Shown in pieces: positions 1-9,890 of a stretch of 64,000 bases of DNA. Source of the DNA: Amoebophrya sp. A120 (Eukaryota; Sar; Dinophyceae; Syndiniales; Amoebophryaceae); NCBI GenBank assembly GCA_905178155.1, contig CAJINV010000005.1, forward strand, positions 5,287,038 through 5,351,037. The letters run 5' to 3'. Position 1 is the first letter of the stretch; each line of letters opens with the position of its first letter. The translations under genes and the position numbers were made by a program. The notes under the pieces were generated by a model. It had not been told where the DNA came from. It saw only the letters and a list, made by a program, of their open reading frames with translations, and ran no database searches.

Positions 1-1159
1 GAGCCTTGGCAGTTAAGACTTGCCCGACCCGTGGACCGGTGCGTGGTTGATGTTGTAATCGTGCTGTTTGTTTCTGCATGCATCAAACGAAGTACACTAA
101 TGTGCGAGGAAAATAAATTTCGTTTTCGGTTCTTTAATCGTTCTTCTGGCGCTACCGCCTGCAGCAGTCGTCCTATACGTCCACCACCAGTCGTCCGTCT
201 TTGTCGCTGCACTCACCTGACGTTCTCTCCGCCTTCGTGCCGTGTCGTGCTGTCAAAGTACATCGTGAATAAGGGAGTACGTAGTACACAAAACTTCATA
301 TCATGAAAGCGGTTCTCGTCGTCCTTTCATCGTCTTCGTCATGATCGTACGTAGTCGTGAGCAAACGCACGACGCTACTTAAAAAACAACTCCACGCTCA
401 CTTCGGTGCGATGCTTGTCCGCGCCAAAGCTGTGGCTCATATTTGTCCACCATTTACACCATGAACAGACGCAGGTGCTTTCTCTCACGCGGATTAGTAT
501 TGCCTGAAAAATTTTTTTTTTTGTCTTCACGTCGATTATATATGCGACGCGTAGCGATTATATCAGTTCACATGATCATCAAGCAAGAGGGTTGCACACT
601 CCGACACCAGGCTGGCTGCCCGGTGTCGACCAGCTTCGGCTGGGTCTCTGTCCTTTGTCCAGAAATACCGCATTGTCTTGGCTCGCCTAGATTTTGCGTT
701 TTTTCCCACCCTCCCACCCGACTTGAGGTTGCGAGACCCCTTGCGGCACCCCTCGCAAGCCCGCCCTAGATATTCGGCGGCCCCAGTCGCGCCTCGCGGC
801 TTGGGCCACCTCTATGTCCGGGGCATGGCTCTGTGGGGGTCGAGAGCCTGGCTTGCATGGCCTGCTACCCGTAGCTCGTTGTGCCGGCCGGGTTCTCTCT
901 TGGCTGCCATTGTGACTGTCGCTCGAGGTCTTGCGACTATCACTGCGACGCGCTTCTGCACGTCATTCGCTTCCGTTGGTTGCGCGCGCGTTCACTCTAT
1001 GGGTGAATTGCGCAGAGAAGGTGAAATTATATACGAATTTATCTTTTCAACAAGAAAAAAATACTCTTTTCTCTTGCGATGAGGTTCTTTAACTAATCGC
1101 CTGAACCTTCAGAAACGCCAAGCTAGTACATCAATCAAACCACAACGAACTCGAACCAA
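1..1159. other. Intergenic / 5' flank, no gene recognised
   Basis: No reading frame here looks like a conserved protein. The stretch from about 600 to 980 is clearly richer in G and C than its AT-rich surroundings and has long accidental open frames. It resembles in composition the GC-rich insertion at about 29400-29700, but I see no long shared sequence. The last 100 bases are presumably the 5' flank of the gene starting at 1160. Confidence 0.5.
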
Positions 1160-2151
1160 ATGGCAGATACACCGGCAGCAGATGGGGCCACGGCCTCCAC
1201 GCAGCAGCAGCAACAGGAGAACACCAGCCGGGGGTTGCTGCAAGCGGATTCTAGCGGTGGCGCGCCGCAAACGGAGGGCGTGGATCCACGAGGGTTCCTG
1301 ATGAAGTGCTGTTTTCCCGTCTGCACCATCTGGGCGTGGCAGGGTTGCGATGACTGCTTTCCCATCCTCTGCACCTGCGTCCTCGACTGTTTTTTTCTCG
1401 GGTGCCTGTTCCCGCTGTTTTGCTGGAAGCCCGGCCCGCAGAAGATTTGGAAGGCCGACCCGGAACAAGAGCGCAAGGTCTGTTTATCCTGACGAGTAAA
1501 AACGTCCCCACACCAGAGTCAAGATGGGAAATCTGCTAGACAAATTAGCCAGCTTTGGTCGTTTCGCATGACAACTCTGTCCTCGTAGTGTGATCCTGTT
1601 GAGGTAGTTCAGAAGCATCACAGATCTAGCATATCACGCCGATTATAGCATCACAAATTTGAAAACGCCGCTCGAAAATGCTTCTCATGGTGCTCCGCAT
1701 GAGAAGCTTTTGTGGCATGCAGATTTGCATGACAACTCTGGGCCTGGGGTGGGAACGTTTTTACACAGGATACTGTTTCTGGGCCTGTCACCCGCTGAGT
1801 TGGCCCTGCAAGCTTTTGTGCTGCTTCGTCTCCGTCTACGCCTGGCAGGGCTTTGACGTGTGGTACGACTTGTTTTTTGCTTTGGACCTCGAGTTATGCA
1901 TTGCAAAAGCATCGTACTAGTAGAAGTCGCATTACAAATTCGGCCAGCATGACAAATGGAATTTGTCATGCTGTTTTGCCTTGAAAAAGAGTAATGCATA
2001 AATGCAATTACTACGAGTACGATAGTTTTGCACAGGATACGAGTGCTTCTACACGCTTTGTTGCTGGGTCCCGCGGAAGCAGCAGAAAATATGGGGCGCA
2101 GGGTCGACCGTGGTGGGCGCGCCCATTATGGGCAACTACGGGACGGTTTGA
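1160..2151 (+). CDS. Small cysteine-rich membrane-associated protein (182 aa)
   Basis: Three exons (1160-1484, 1778-1894, 2045-2151) join to a 183-codon frame once two introners and one TSD copy each are removed. A polar Gln/Ser-rich N-terminus of about 45 residues precedes a very hydrophobic Cys-, Trp- and Phe-rich body. The body has two similar halves: each has an A-W-Q-G motif preceded by an aromatic residue, a run of Cys/Phe/Leu, then a Trp-containing segment ending in Q-K-I-W. It therefore looks like an internal duplication. The Cys clusters recall PLAC8-type or palmitoylated membrane proteins, but I do not assign a family. The start at 1160 is the first ATG of the frame. Function unknown. 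The exon structure is well supported because both joins keep the frame and extend the repeat. Confidence 0.75.
1485..1772 (+). mobile_element. Introner, family C
   Basis: 288 bp with C-family ends (TATCCTGACGAGTAAAAACG-type, reverse complement at the right). The perfect TSD ctgtt lies at 1480-1484 and 1773-1777. Removal joins exons 1 and 2 of the Cys-rich gene in frame across a Cys-Phe-Trp junction. Confidence 0.93.
1895..2039 (+). mobile_element. Introner, family A
   Basis: 145 bp; TSD cgagt at 1890-1894 and 2040-2044. The left end is TATGCATTGC and the right end GCACAGGATA, so the outermost ten bases are not exact inverted repeats although the inner arms are. Confidence 0.93.
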
Positions 2152-4766
2152 AGTCCAACAGGAGGGTGAAGTTTTCATCTTGTAAACCTCATCTTTTACT
2201 AGAGAAACAGCAAGTGCAGCATGCATTTTTCCTGTATATTAGTACAAGCCTTGAAGATTATAAATATCTGTACGCCAGGTGCTGGCGCGCATGATGAATC
2301 GGAGCCGGAGGTACGTCTAAATGCGTAGCGTTCGTTTCAAATGTATTTTTTTACAGCGGCATACTTTGCCTATTGCTATTCATTGTTGAGAGTTTATTTT
2401 ACTGCACGTTTATCATAAATTTTATTTTGTTTACATTTTGCATTTTTTGCATATAGATATACTTACATTATTTTTTGGACGTACAACAAGCCTTTGGGCA
2501 AATTTTAATTTTTATTTTACACACGCAGAAGTCGAACACGTCAGTGTTGTAGTGCTAAGAAACAAGAACTGACGCCTGGTGAGTCATAGGCTTTCTCCTT
2601 GAACTTGATAAGACTCGCTTACATTTTTAATATCTTCGTTTTCATATAATATCACTGCGACTGCCCCCCTCCAGCTCCACAGCGAAAGAAGAAGAAAACT
2701 CGAACTACCCAGACGAGCAAAATGAAACAAGACTGTGAGCAAAACCAATCCCCAAGATACTTCTAGGAAGGTTTTTTCATACTTTGACCATAATATGACT
2801 TAGTATTGCGCCGCACCTAGTAGAGTTCTTGCTCGCATCATGCGGTACTAGGGGCGGAACCACTTTGATGGAGGAGGTTGTTCACAAAGACTAAGACATG
2901 AAAAGGTGGGACCGAGAAGATTGGTAGACTACATCGGTTTTAGATACCTTACCAGTTTGCGTTTATTCCAAGAACACCAGAATGTTGAGCGACTTTATGC
3001 TAGTACGAGGAAGAGGGACACAACCTACCACAAAGAAAGCACTCGAGCGACGAAGTTGCCCACTGATGATCTTCGGTGAGTTTGGTGTTGCTTGTAATTC
3101 CTAGTAATGCTATTCGGGCGAACCCGAGCTCGAGCCTTGACAGTGACACCGTACAAGCTGATTGCGCATTCTGTCGACAATTTTGTCATCCAGGAAACAA
3201 GCTGCTAGAAGAAGGCCTCCCTATTAGAGTAGTTGGAGATCGGGAAGAGCAAGGCTATGGGCAAAGAGCAATATTTTCAAAGATCGGGAAGAGCAATATT
3301 TTCAAACTTCCCTTTGGGATTTTAGTTTTCAATATACATAGAGAAGCTTCCTCTCTTCCCACTAGACGTGAGGCAGTTCTTGGTTTGGTGAGAACGTAAG
3401 ATTTATACCTACCCTCGACTGTTCATCTGGTAGCCAAAATTTTAGAAAGGCAACCTCACTACAACTAGGACTAGTGTTATTGATTCTTTAGGCGTTTACG
3501 TCGATATGTTCTTGTCTGTACAATATTCGTGTTGACGGAACAAAAGTAAAAATAGCATTTTGATTGCAATATTTTCTGCCTCAACACTAATGAGACAGTG
3601 ACAGACGCACGAGCAAGGTTTGTGTCGTCTGTTGTGTAGCTTGCATTGTTTTTTTATACATTTTTTTCCAAGTAGGACCATCTACATTTGGTCAGACACC
3701 GGCGCTATTTGGTCTACATCGTGGAACTATGCCTTACTCCTAAGTCTACACCTACCCGATCTTAAGTATTTACTTGTGCGTAATTTGCATCAGAAGTTCT
3801 TGAAGTTGTCCATTTCATTCTAATCCCTTTCAGGCTCCATTCATTCCTCAACATGGCCTGCGTCCTCCCTCTCTTTACATGGCCTGCGTTTACTACTGCG
3901 CCGCACCTAGTAGAGTTCTTGCTCGCAAGCGGTAGGAGCGAAGCCACTTTGATGGAGGAGCTTGTTCGCAAAGATATGAAACGGTGGGACCGAGACCACA
4001 ATTGCTAGACTACATCGGTTTCAGATACCTACTAGTCCAAGAACAGCAGAACGAGCGACTTTATAATGCTACGAGGAAATAAACGAGGGACACAACCACA
4101 AACGAAGCACTCGAGCGACAAAGTTGCCCACAACTGATGATCGGTGAGTTTAGTGTTGCAGTTGCTTGTAATTCCTAATAATGGATGCTATTAGGGCGAA
4201 CTCGAGCCTTGACAGTGACAGCGTAGTACAAGCTGATTGTGCATTCTGTCGACAATTTTGTCATGCAGGAAACAAGGTGCTAGAAAAGCAAAAGAAGAAG
4301 GTCTCCCTATTAGAGTAGTTGGAGATCGGAAACTACAAAACTATACATAGAGAAGATTCCTCTCTTCACACTAGACGTGAGGCAGTTCTTGGTTTGGTGA
4401 AAACGTAAGATTTATACCTACCCTCGATTCTCTGTAGCCAAAATTTTAGAAAGGCAACCCCACTAGCATTAAGTATTGAAATTGATTTTTTAGGCGTTTA
4501 CGTCGATGTCTGTTCTTGTCTGTACAGTATTCGTGTTGGCGGAGCATCAAAATAGCATCTTGGTTCTGCCTCAAAGGTAATGAGACAGACGCACGAGCAA
4601 GGTTAGCGTCGTCTGTTGTGTAGCTTCCATTGTTTTTTTTTCATTTTTTTCCAAGTAGGACCATCTACATTTGGTCAGACATCGGCGCTTTTTGGTCTAC
4701 AACCTAGAAGTTCTTGAAGGTGTCCACTTCTATCCTTTTTGGCTCTGACATTCATTCCTCATCAAC
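2152..4766. other. Intergenic region containing a tandem duplication
   Basis: No complete gene. AT-rich DNA to about 2800, then two diverged tandem units (see repeat entry) that lead into the gene starting at 4767. A local 23-bp tandem repeat (a segment with aatattttcaaa) occurs at about 3265-3310. Confidence 0.6.
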
Positions 4767-4789
4767 ATGGCCTGCGTCCTCCCTCTCTT
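2806..4789 (+). repeat. Tandem duplication of a gene's upstream region and start codon
   Basis: Unit 1 (2806 to about 3876) and unit 2 (3896 to about 4789) share an ordered series of near-identical blocks. Both begin at tgcgccgcacctagtagag and both end with atggcctgcgtcctccctct, the first codons of the membrane protein gene. Unit 2 is shorter through several deletions. The repeat carries the presumed promoter, 5' UTR and first seven codons, so 3853 holds an orphan start codon. That orphan frame runs 51 codons into unit 2 and stops at 4008. Confidence 0.85.
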
Positions 4790-6621
4790 CCTGATCGGGG
4801 AAGAGGACGGCGTTTTGCCCAAGATGCAGATCCCGAAGGAAGACAGCCGTGCGTTGGGCGCCATCCTGGTCGTCCTGGCGCAAGCGATCGTCAATCTCTG
4901 GATTTTCTCGGTGTGGACCTGGCGGTTTAACAAGCAAACGCCCTTCCGCGCCCGGAATTCGCAGTCCCTGCTGCAAGAATTTCAATTATGCATTGCAAAA
5001 GTATCGTACTCGTATAAATACATTACAAATTTCCTCAGCATGAGAAATAAAATTTGTAATGCTGATGCACCTTAAGAAAAACGTTTGTAATGCATGATCG
5101 CAATACGAGTGCGATAGTACTTTTGCCCAGGATATCAATCCTACGGCTACGATTTGGAGGTCATGAAATGGACGGGCTTCGTGAAACTCTTCTGCGCGAT
5201 ATGACGGTGCACAAGAACTACTCCCCCTCCGCCTCATTTGTATAATTACGTAAACAGCAATACTGATGCAAACACCCGCACATCATGTGGAGCCTGCGCA
5301 TGACAAGTTCATCTTCTTCTGCCTCGTGTAGAAGTACTACTGGGCTACTTCCGGAATCTGTCATGCAAACAGTGCCTTGCATATTGGTGTTTTATTGCAG
5401 GACAAATGAGGCAAAGGGGGGGCTGTGCGCTTTCATACGCGACGCTCCTCCCCATCGCGATCATGAACCCGGAGTACCCCTTATGCAATGTAAATTTCCT
5501 GTACATGTACAAAATGCATGACAAATTTCGCTAACTTGCAGTGTCCAACTTGTCATGCTAGACTAGGACTGAAGGCAACTTTTGTCATGCAGAGACTGCA
5601 TTTGTACGTGTACGGGAAATTTACTGTGGATACCCCTGGCTCCTGATTTTCTCGTCCGGGGTCCTGTTTCTCCTGATGGTGATCGCGATCGTGTCGCACG
5701 TGCGTGTGAAAGATCCCTGGGTCAAAAACGTACCGGCGTTGGTCATGGCCGTGCTGTCCCTGGCCAGCCTGTTGGGTTTAAAGGAAAACTGCGTCTACAT
5801 GCCGGACTACGCGGAAGATTTCTCATCTTCGTCCGCAGTTTCGTCTACAACTTCATCTGCAGGGACAGCAACAACGACTTTCAATTTGGCTAGTACTTCG
5901 AGCGGGACCACGATATTAACATCTTCAGCCCCAACATTGATGAAGCATATGCAACTGACGCAAGGACGAGGAGGACCAAGTGCTGGTGCTGCAACTACTA
6001 GCCAGGCGTTGGCCGCTTCTTTACCTGCTCCAGGGGGTGTATTATTCACAACGAGCGACGTGGTGGTACCTCCAGCTCCAGGTGACAATGTAGCAGTTGT
6101 ACAGCAACATGTTTTTCAACACAACGAGGACTTTCTGAACCGGCTGGTGTCCCAGGACGGCAGACTGGTAATCGGCTTAACACTGTTGCTACTGGACTTC
6201 GCGATGCTGTTCTATGCGAAGTTTGTGGGACGGAAGTACGCACAGGTACCGAAGTATGGAAGCGTCAGGATTGAAATTGTCAAAGTTGAGATAACTTGTA
6301 ATGCATAAAATCGATACCAGTTGGAAGCCCAATTTTCAAGCGGTGCATGACAAATTTTCCGAGCACCGGAATCCAATTTGTCATGCTGTTTGGGCACAGA
6401 CGCCTGCTTTTGTCATGCTACTTTAGCAGCTCTAATATTTCAAACACTAAGCAGGCTGCCAGTCGGCCTCACTTGCCATTCCAGCAAGACAGGCATTTTA
6501 TGCCTTGCATTTTATGCATGGCAAATCATTTCAACTTTGCCGATTTCAAACCTGACGCTTCCATACGAACTCGCCGGACAACCCGTTCTTTGCCCTCGTG
6601 GAAAGTAACAGCAGAGTCTGA
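4767..6621 (+). CDS. Four-helix membrane protein (328 aa), function unknown
   Basis: Five exons (4767-4986, 5140-5199, 5443-5481, 5638-6254, 6571-6621) join in frame after removal of four introners of four different families (A, F, G, I). Hydrophobic segments lie near residues 30-50, 105-127, 140-155 and 265-285, with the last two separated by about 110 residues rich in Ser, Thr and Ala. This gives a tetraspanin-like layout, but the large-loop CCG motif of true tetraspanins is absent, so I leave the family open. The start at 4767 is the copy of the duplicated ATG that continues into the long frame; the copy at 3853 does not. The stop at 6619-6621 is only reached after the I-family introner is removed. 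Confidence 0.78.
4987..5134 (+). mobile_element. Introner, family A
   Basis: 148 bp; TSD tcaat at 4982-4986 and 5135-5139. Inner arms show the usual gcattacaaat / atttgtaatgc pair. Confidence 0.92.
5200..5437 (+). mobile_element. Introner, family F
   Basis: 238 bp; ends TATGACGGTGCACAAGAACT and the inverse, with a C/G-rich inner arm; TSD cgcga at 5195-5199 and 5438-5442. The same family occurs at 28290 and 48589. Confidence 0.9.
5482..5632 (+). mobile_element. Introner, family G
   Basis: 151 bp; left end TATGCAATGTAAATTTCCTG with the inverse at the right; TSD cccct at 5477-5481 and 5633-5637. The other G copy is in the calmodulin gene. Confidence 0.88.
6255..6565 (+). mobile_element. Introner, family I
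   Basis: 311 bp; long TIR starting TATGGAAGCGTCAGG. TSD copies cgaag (6250-6254) and cgaac (6566-6570) differ at one base. Removal gives the last 17 codons of the gene. Confidence 0.88.
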
Positions 6622-7381
6622 GGCGATTTTATGGACGACGGCGAAGCAGGCAGGCGAGAGGTCGTGGACGAAGACGAGCAAAAAGGGGTCCAGTTTATTT
6701 TTATGACGAGGACGCAAATGTTGCTCTTGACGAAGCTTGAGTTACCATACCGAGGCGAAAAGTTTTCCTTTCGCACTTCATTTTGGAAAGTGAATCAGTG
6801 TGGTTGTGTAGGAGAAGGGACCTGTATAGTACTTACTAACGCGAGCAAATCATGCAGGTCAACAACAACATGGTCAACAATGAAAAAAATAGAAATTTTT
6901 GTGTGCAGATGAAGAAGAAGAATACAGTTTCACAGGAAATAAATAAGGCCCGAGAGAACTGAATCAGATCAGTGCAGTGACTTCAATTCTCCGCCGGAAA
7001 AGTGTATTTCTATTTTCCGGATTGAAACAAGAATAATAAAGAATAAGAACATATAGAAGATGAAGTCAGTTAGAGTATAATGTCTGTCACGAGTGCAATC
7101 TTTATTATTATTTCGGCATCCAGAGGGCCATGCCTAAGTGTAGTACGGGTTTGTTCTGTAGTTGCGCTGCCATTTTTTCAGGATGAAGAGCGAAGGAGCT
7201 TTCATCTATCTGCAAGCCCGAGGAGAGACGACTTTGGCCAACTTTGATTTCTGAGCAGAGCATCTACACGACAAATGTTGGGTGTCTTCGTTCTCTTTGT
7301 GATTTGTTCAACACAGCAAGCAGCTCGTTAAGTAGCTGCTGCCATCTTTTTTCGGAGGTATATATTTCATCGAAAATTATC
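6622..7381. other. Intergenic, no gene recognised
   Basis: AT-rich spacer between the membrane protein and the ferredoxin gene. No conserved frame; it presumably holds the 3' end of one transcript and the promoter of the next. Confidence 0.5.
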
Positions 7382-9890
7382 ATGTCGGCGTCCTCGTCAT
7401 CTCGAAGTTTCTTGCCAGCCGCGTCGAAACTGCTGCAGGCGACGCAATCTTCTTGCTACAACAACCCTAGAATTTTTCTCGCTACGGCGACGCGTACGAG
7501 TGCCAGGACAACAAGTGTGAAGAACTGCAGGAGGCAAGATCAACAGGGCCGCGGTTCTTGTGGGAGCAGCACATCCAGCAGCTCCTCAAGTGCCTCTACT
7601 TCTACTCTCGTAAAGGTAAAAAACTGCCCAGCGGGTGAACTACACGTAGGTCAACATCAAACATCAGGTCGCACACAACTACTTCGACCGCAGGGGTGGC
7701 CGCGGCCCACCGATTCTGATCCGCAGTCGACGCCACTTTTTGATGTTTTTCCCGGAACAGGTAGGTCTAGGTGGCCAGAAGAACCGGTTGCAATGGCTTA
7801 CGGACATCAAAATCTCTTCCGACCCGCGACCACGCACCAGAGGACCGGCTCTCTCGTAGTTTTCAGCCACGGTCGCGGGGACAGCACCAGGAGCAGTTCA
7901 CTTGTTCATCATCCCAGATTTTTCCATCATCGTCCTGCTCCCATCAGTGCTGGGAGAAGCAGAGCACAACAACTTTCACTGTCACAGATGCGAGCTTTTT
8001 CATCATCTTCTTCCCCTGCGAAGGTGAAAGTGATGTGGATTTACGAAAAGGACGGCCAGAAGATAGGGCCCTGTGAGGTGAAACCGCACCAGACCATGTT
8101 GGACTGCGCACACGACCACGACATCGAAATAGAAGGTATACGATAGGAACTGAAAGGGTCATGCTAAAAAAGCTTGTCATGCGAAACGAGGACATGATAC
8201 TTATCGATATCCACACAAAAAAAAATGCTGAGTGTTCTGATGCGCACCATGATCTTCATGCGTGGTCTCACATCAATATCATACATCATTCATCATTTGA
8301 TCAGGTGCCTGTGGAGGCAATGCTGCCTGTTCGACGTGTCACGTGTACCTAAGCGAAACGGATTACAACAAATTTCCGGAGCCTGATATGATCCGCTCAC
8401 ACGCGACAATCTCAAGCGTTACAATAGAATAGTGAAAATCTGTGATGCAAGAGGTGCGTGATATCTAGCCAACTCTCATAGAATTGCGCATGACAAGTTC
8501 GTCCGGAGGCCGCAACCGCACTACAACCTGGCGAGATCTGTGTTGCAGCAAGTGGAATGCTTTCCGAGTCTGTCATGCTCGTCACGCAGTACAAAGTCCA
8601 GACTCTATTGTAACAGTTGAGATTGTAACGTCTGAGCAGGTCACACCTGACGAAGACGAGCTGGACATGCTGGACCTGGCCGCGTATGAATTGCAAAAGC
8701 ATCGCACTCGTATATGTAATCATGCATTACAAATCCTGTTCTTGAGGCAAATTAGCATTACAGATTGGGGAGGGGCAAATTAGCATTACAGATTTCCCGG
8801 CGGGATATAAGTTGGGGAGCACTGATAGATAAAAAGGCAGCATGCACAGGGGAGAGTGGCCCCTGTTGCAATGCTGACCTATAAAGAAAGACAAAGATCA
8901 CGCAGATCCGTTTTTTACAAGCAAACGACCCACGCATTGCGGGGCGGGATCCGTATCGTGAAAGATCCAGTAGCTTTTCTAGTCTATGTTGTGCCCCTTA
9001 CTAGTTTGCCGTCGAGTAGAAGTAGAGCTGATTTTATTGCAATTGCCGCCTTTGCGATATTGTTTAGCGGACCCCGCCAAAATACCCTCATGCGTTTCCC
9101 GAGTAAATCAGTTGCAACTAGAAGCATCCCCGTCCTGCTTCGGCACACCCCATCTACCTAGTCGCTCCTGGGTAGATGTGGGGATTTTTTGTCTGGGCTT
9201 CTTTCTGCTTAATTAATCTGACAGGGGCTGCGTCTTTTTTTTCTGCCTTGCCAGCAGAGTATGTATGAAAGGGGGGGATTGACGGAAGTGGCGCGAGACC
9301 TTGGTGCTGGAGCAGAGGACAAGAGTGGAAATGGTACAAACAAAAAACAAGCACTAATATACCCGCGCCATCTGCTTAACTGTGTGAATTATTGTGTCGG
9401 CCCGGTACTGTTTAGTCGCAGGTCGGTGTCCGTGAGATCAGAATTCACATGTTAAGTAACGCACACCGGCTCCTAGCTTAAAAAAAGTGATGAATTTATA
9501 TGCGAATGGGGCCCAATCAAAAAAAAAAAAAATTAGCATTACAGATTTTATTTCTCATGCTGAGGAAATTTGTAATGCATTTACTACGAGTGCGATACTT
9601 TTACTTTTGCACTGGATACCGCGGGCCTGAAAGAGGGCACCAGCCGCCTGTGCTGCCAACTCCGCGCCAGGCACATACAAGACCAAAGCAGCGGTGGAAG
9701 CGGCGGGGCTCCTGCTGCACCGGAGACGTATCCAGTGCAAAAGTATCGTACTCGTAGTGATTGCAATTATGCATTACAAATCTCCATGCCAAGGTGAAAC
9801 AGCACCACAAATTCCATTTGTCATGCTGAAGTAATTTGTAATGCAATTACTACTTCTAGTACGATGCTTTTGCAATGCATAACGCGCTAG
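7382..9890 (+). CDS. FDX: Mitochondrial [2Fe-2S] ferredoxin, adrenodoxin type (326 aa)
   Basis: Electron carrier of the mitochondrial iron-sulfur assembly/adrenodoxin class. Exons 7382-8135, 8305-8386, 8651-8684, 9624-9728 and 9885-9890 join in frame. A Ser/Arg/Thr-rich N-terminal region of roughly 215 residues is a plausible but unusually long mitochondrial targeting and linker region. The ferredoxin domain follows, starting at the V-K-V-M-W strand. The ligands fit C-x5-C-x2-C-x36-C exactly: three Cys in exon 2 (CGGNAACSTC) and the fourth in exon 4. The E-x-D-x-L-D-M-L-D-L signature before the last ligand is also present. The first intron (8136-8304) is a canonical GT-AG intron; the other three are introners. 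The tail after the fourth Cys is short and Gly/Ser/Pro-rich and lacks the family's usual C-terminal strand, which might reflect lineage change or an unrecognised exon. Confidence 0.9.
8387..8645 (+). mobile_element. Introner, family J
   Basis: 259 bp; diverged J-type arms with the shared ctcaagcgttaca motif; TSD cctga at 8382-8386 and 8646-8650. Excision joins the ferredoxin segments P-E-P and D-E-D. Confidence 0.85.
8685..9618 (+). mobile_element. Introner, family A, enlarged by a nested insertion
   Basis: 934 bp instead of about 150; TSD ccgcg at 8680-8684 and 9619-9623. Left and right parts are a normal A element split by foreign DNA (8795-9531). Despite the extra 770 bp, the flanking ferredoxin exons still join in frame. 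Confidence 0.88.
8751..9547 (+). mobile_element. Poly(A)-tailed insertion (retroposon-like) nested in an introner
   Basis: The 16-bp introner sequence attagcattacagatt occurs at 8751-8766, 8779-8794 and 9532-9547. Between the last two lies 737 bp of unrelated DNA ending in a run of about 14 A directly before the repeat. That is the signature of target-primed retroposition: poly(A) tail plus long target duplication. The insert has no obvious long protein frame. It contains an imperfect stem-loop near 9145-9182 followed by a T-run. It might be a SINE-like or RNA-derived element. Confidence 0.72.
9729..9881 (+). mobile_element. Introner, family A
   Basis: 153 bp; left TATCCAGTGC, right GCAATGCATA. 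The TSD is poorly kept (agacg / acgcg). Excision leaves only one codon plus the stop of ferredoxin downstream. Confidence 0.82.

Noticed and set aside
678-1082. Open frame of 134 codons in the GC-rich start of the window
   Set aside because: Length is explained by high GC content; no domain and another frame overlaps it.
4767-6621. Assignment as a true tetraspanin
   Set aside because: Four hydrophobic segments fit, but the Cys-Cys-Gly motif and the other loop cysteines are missing.
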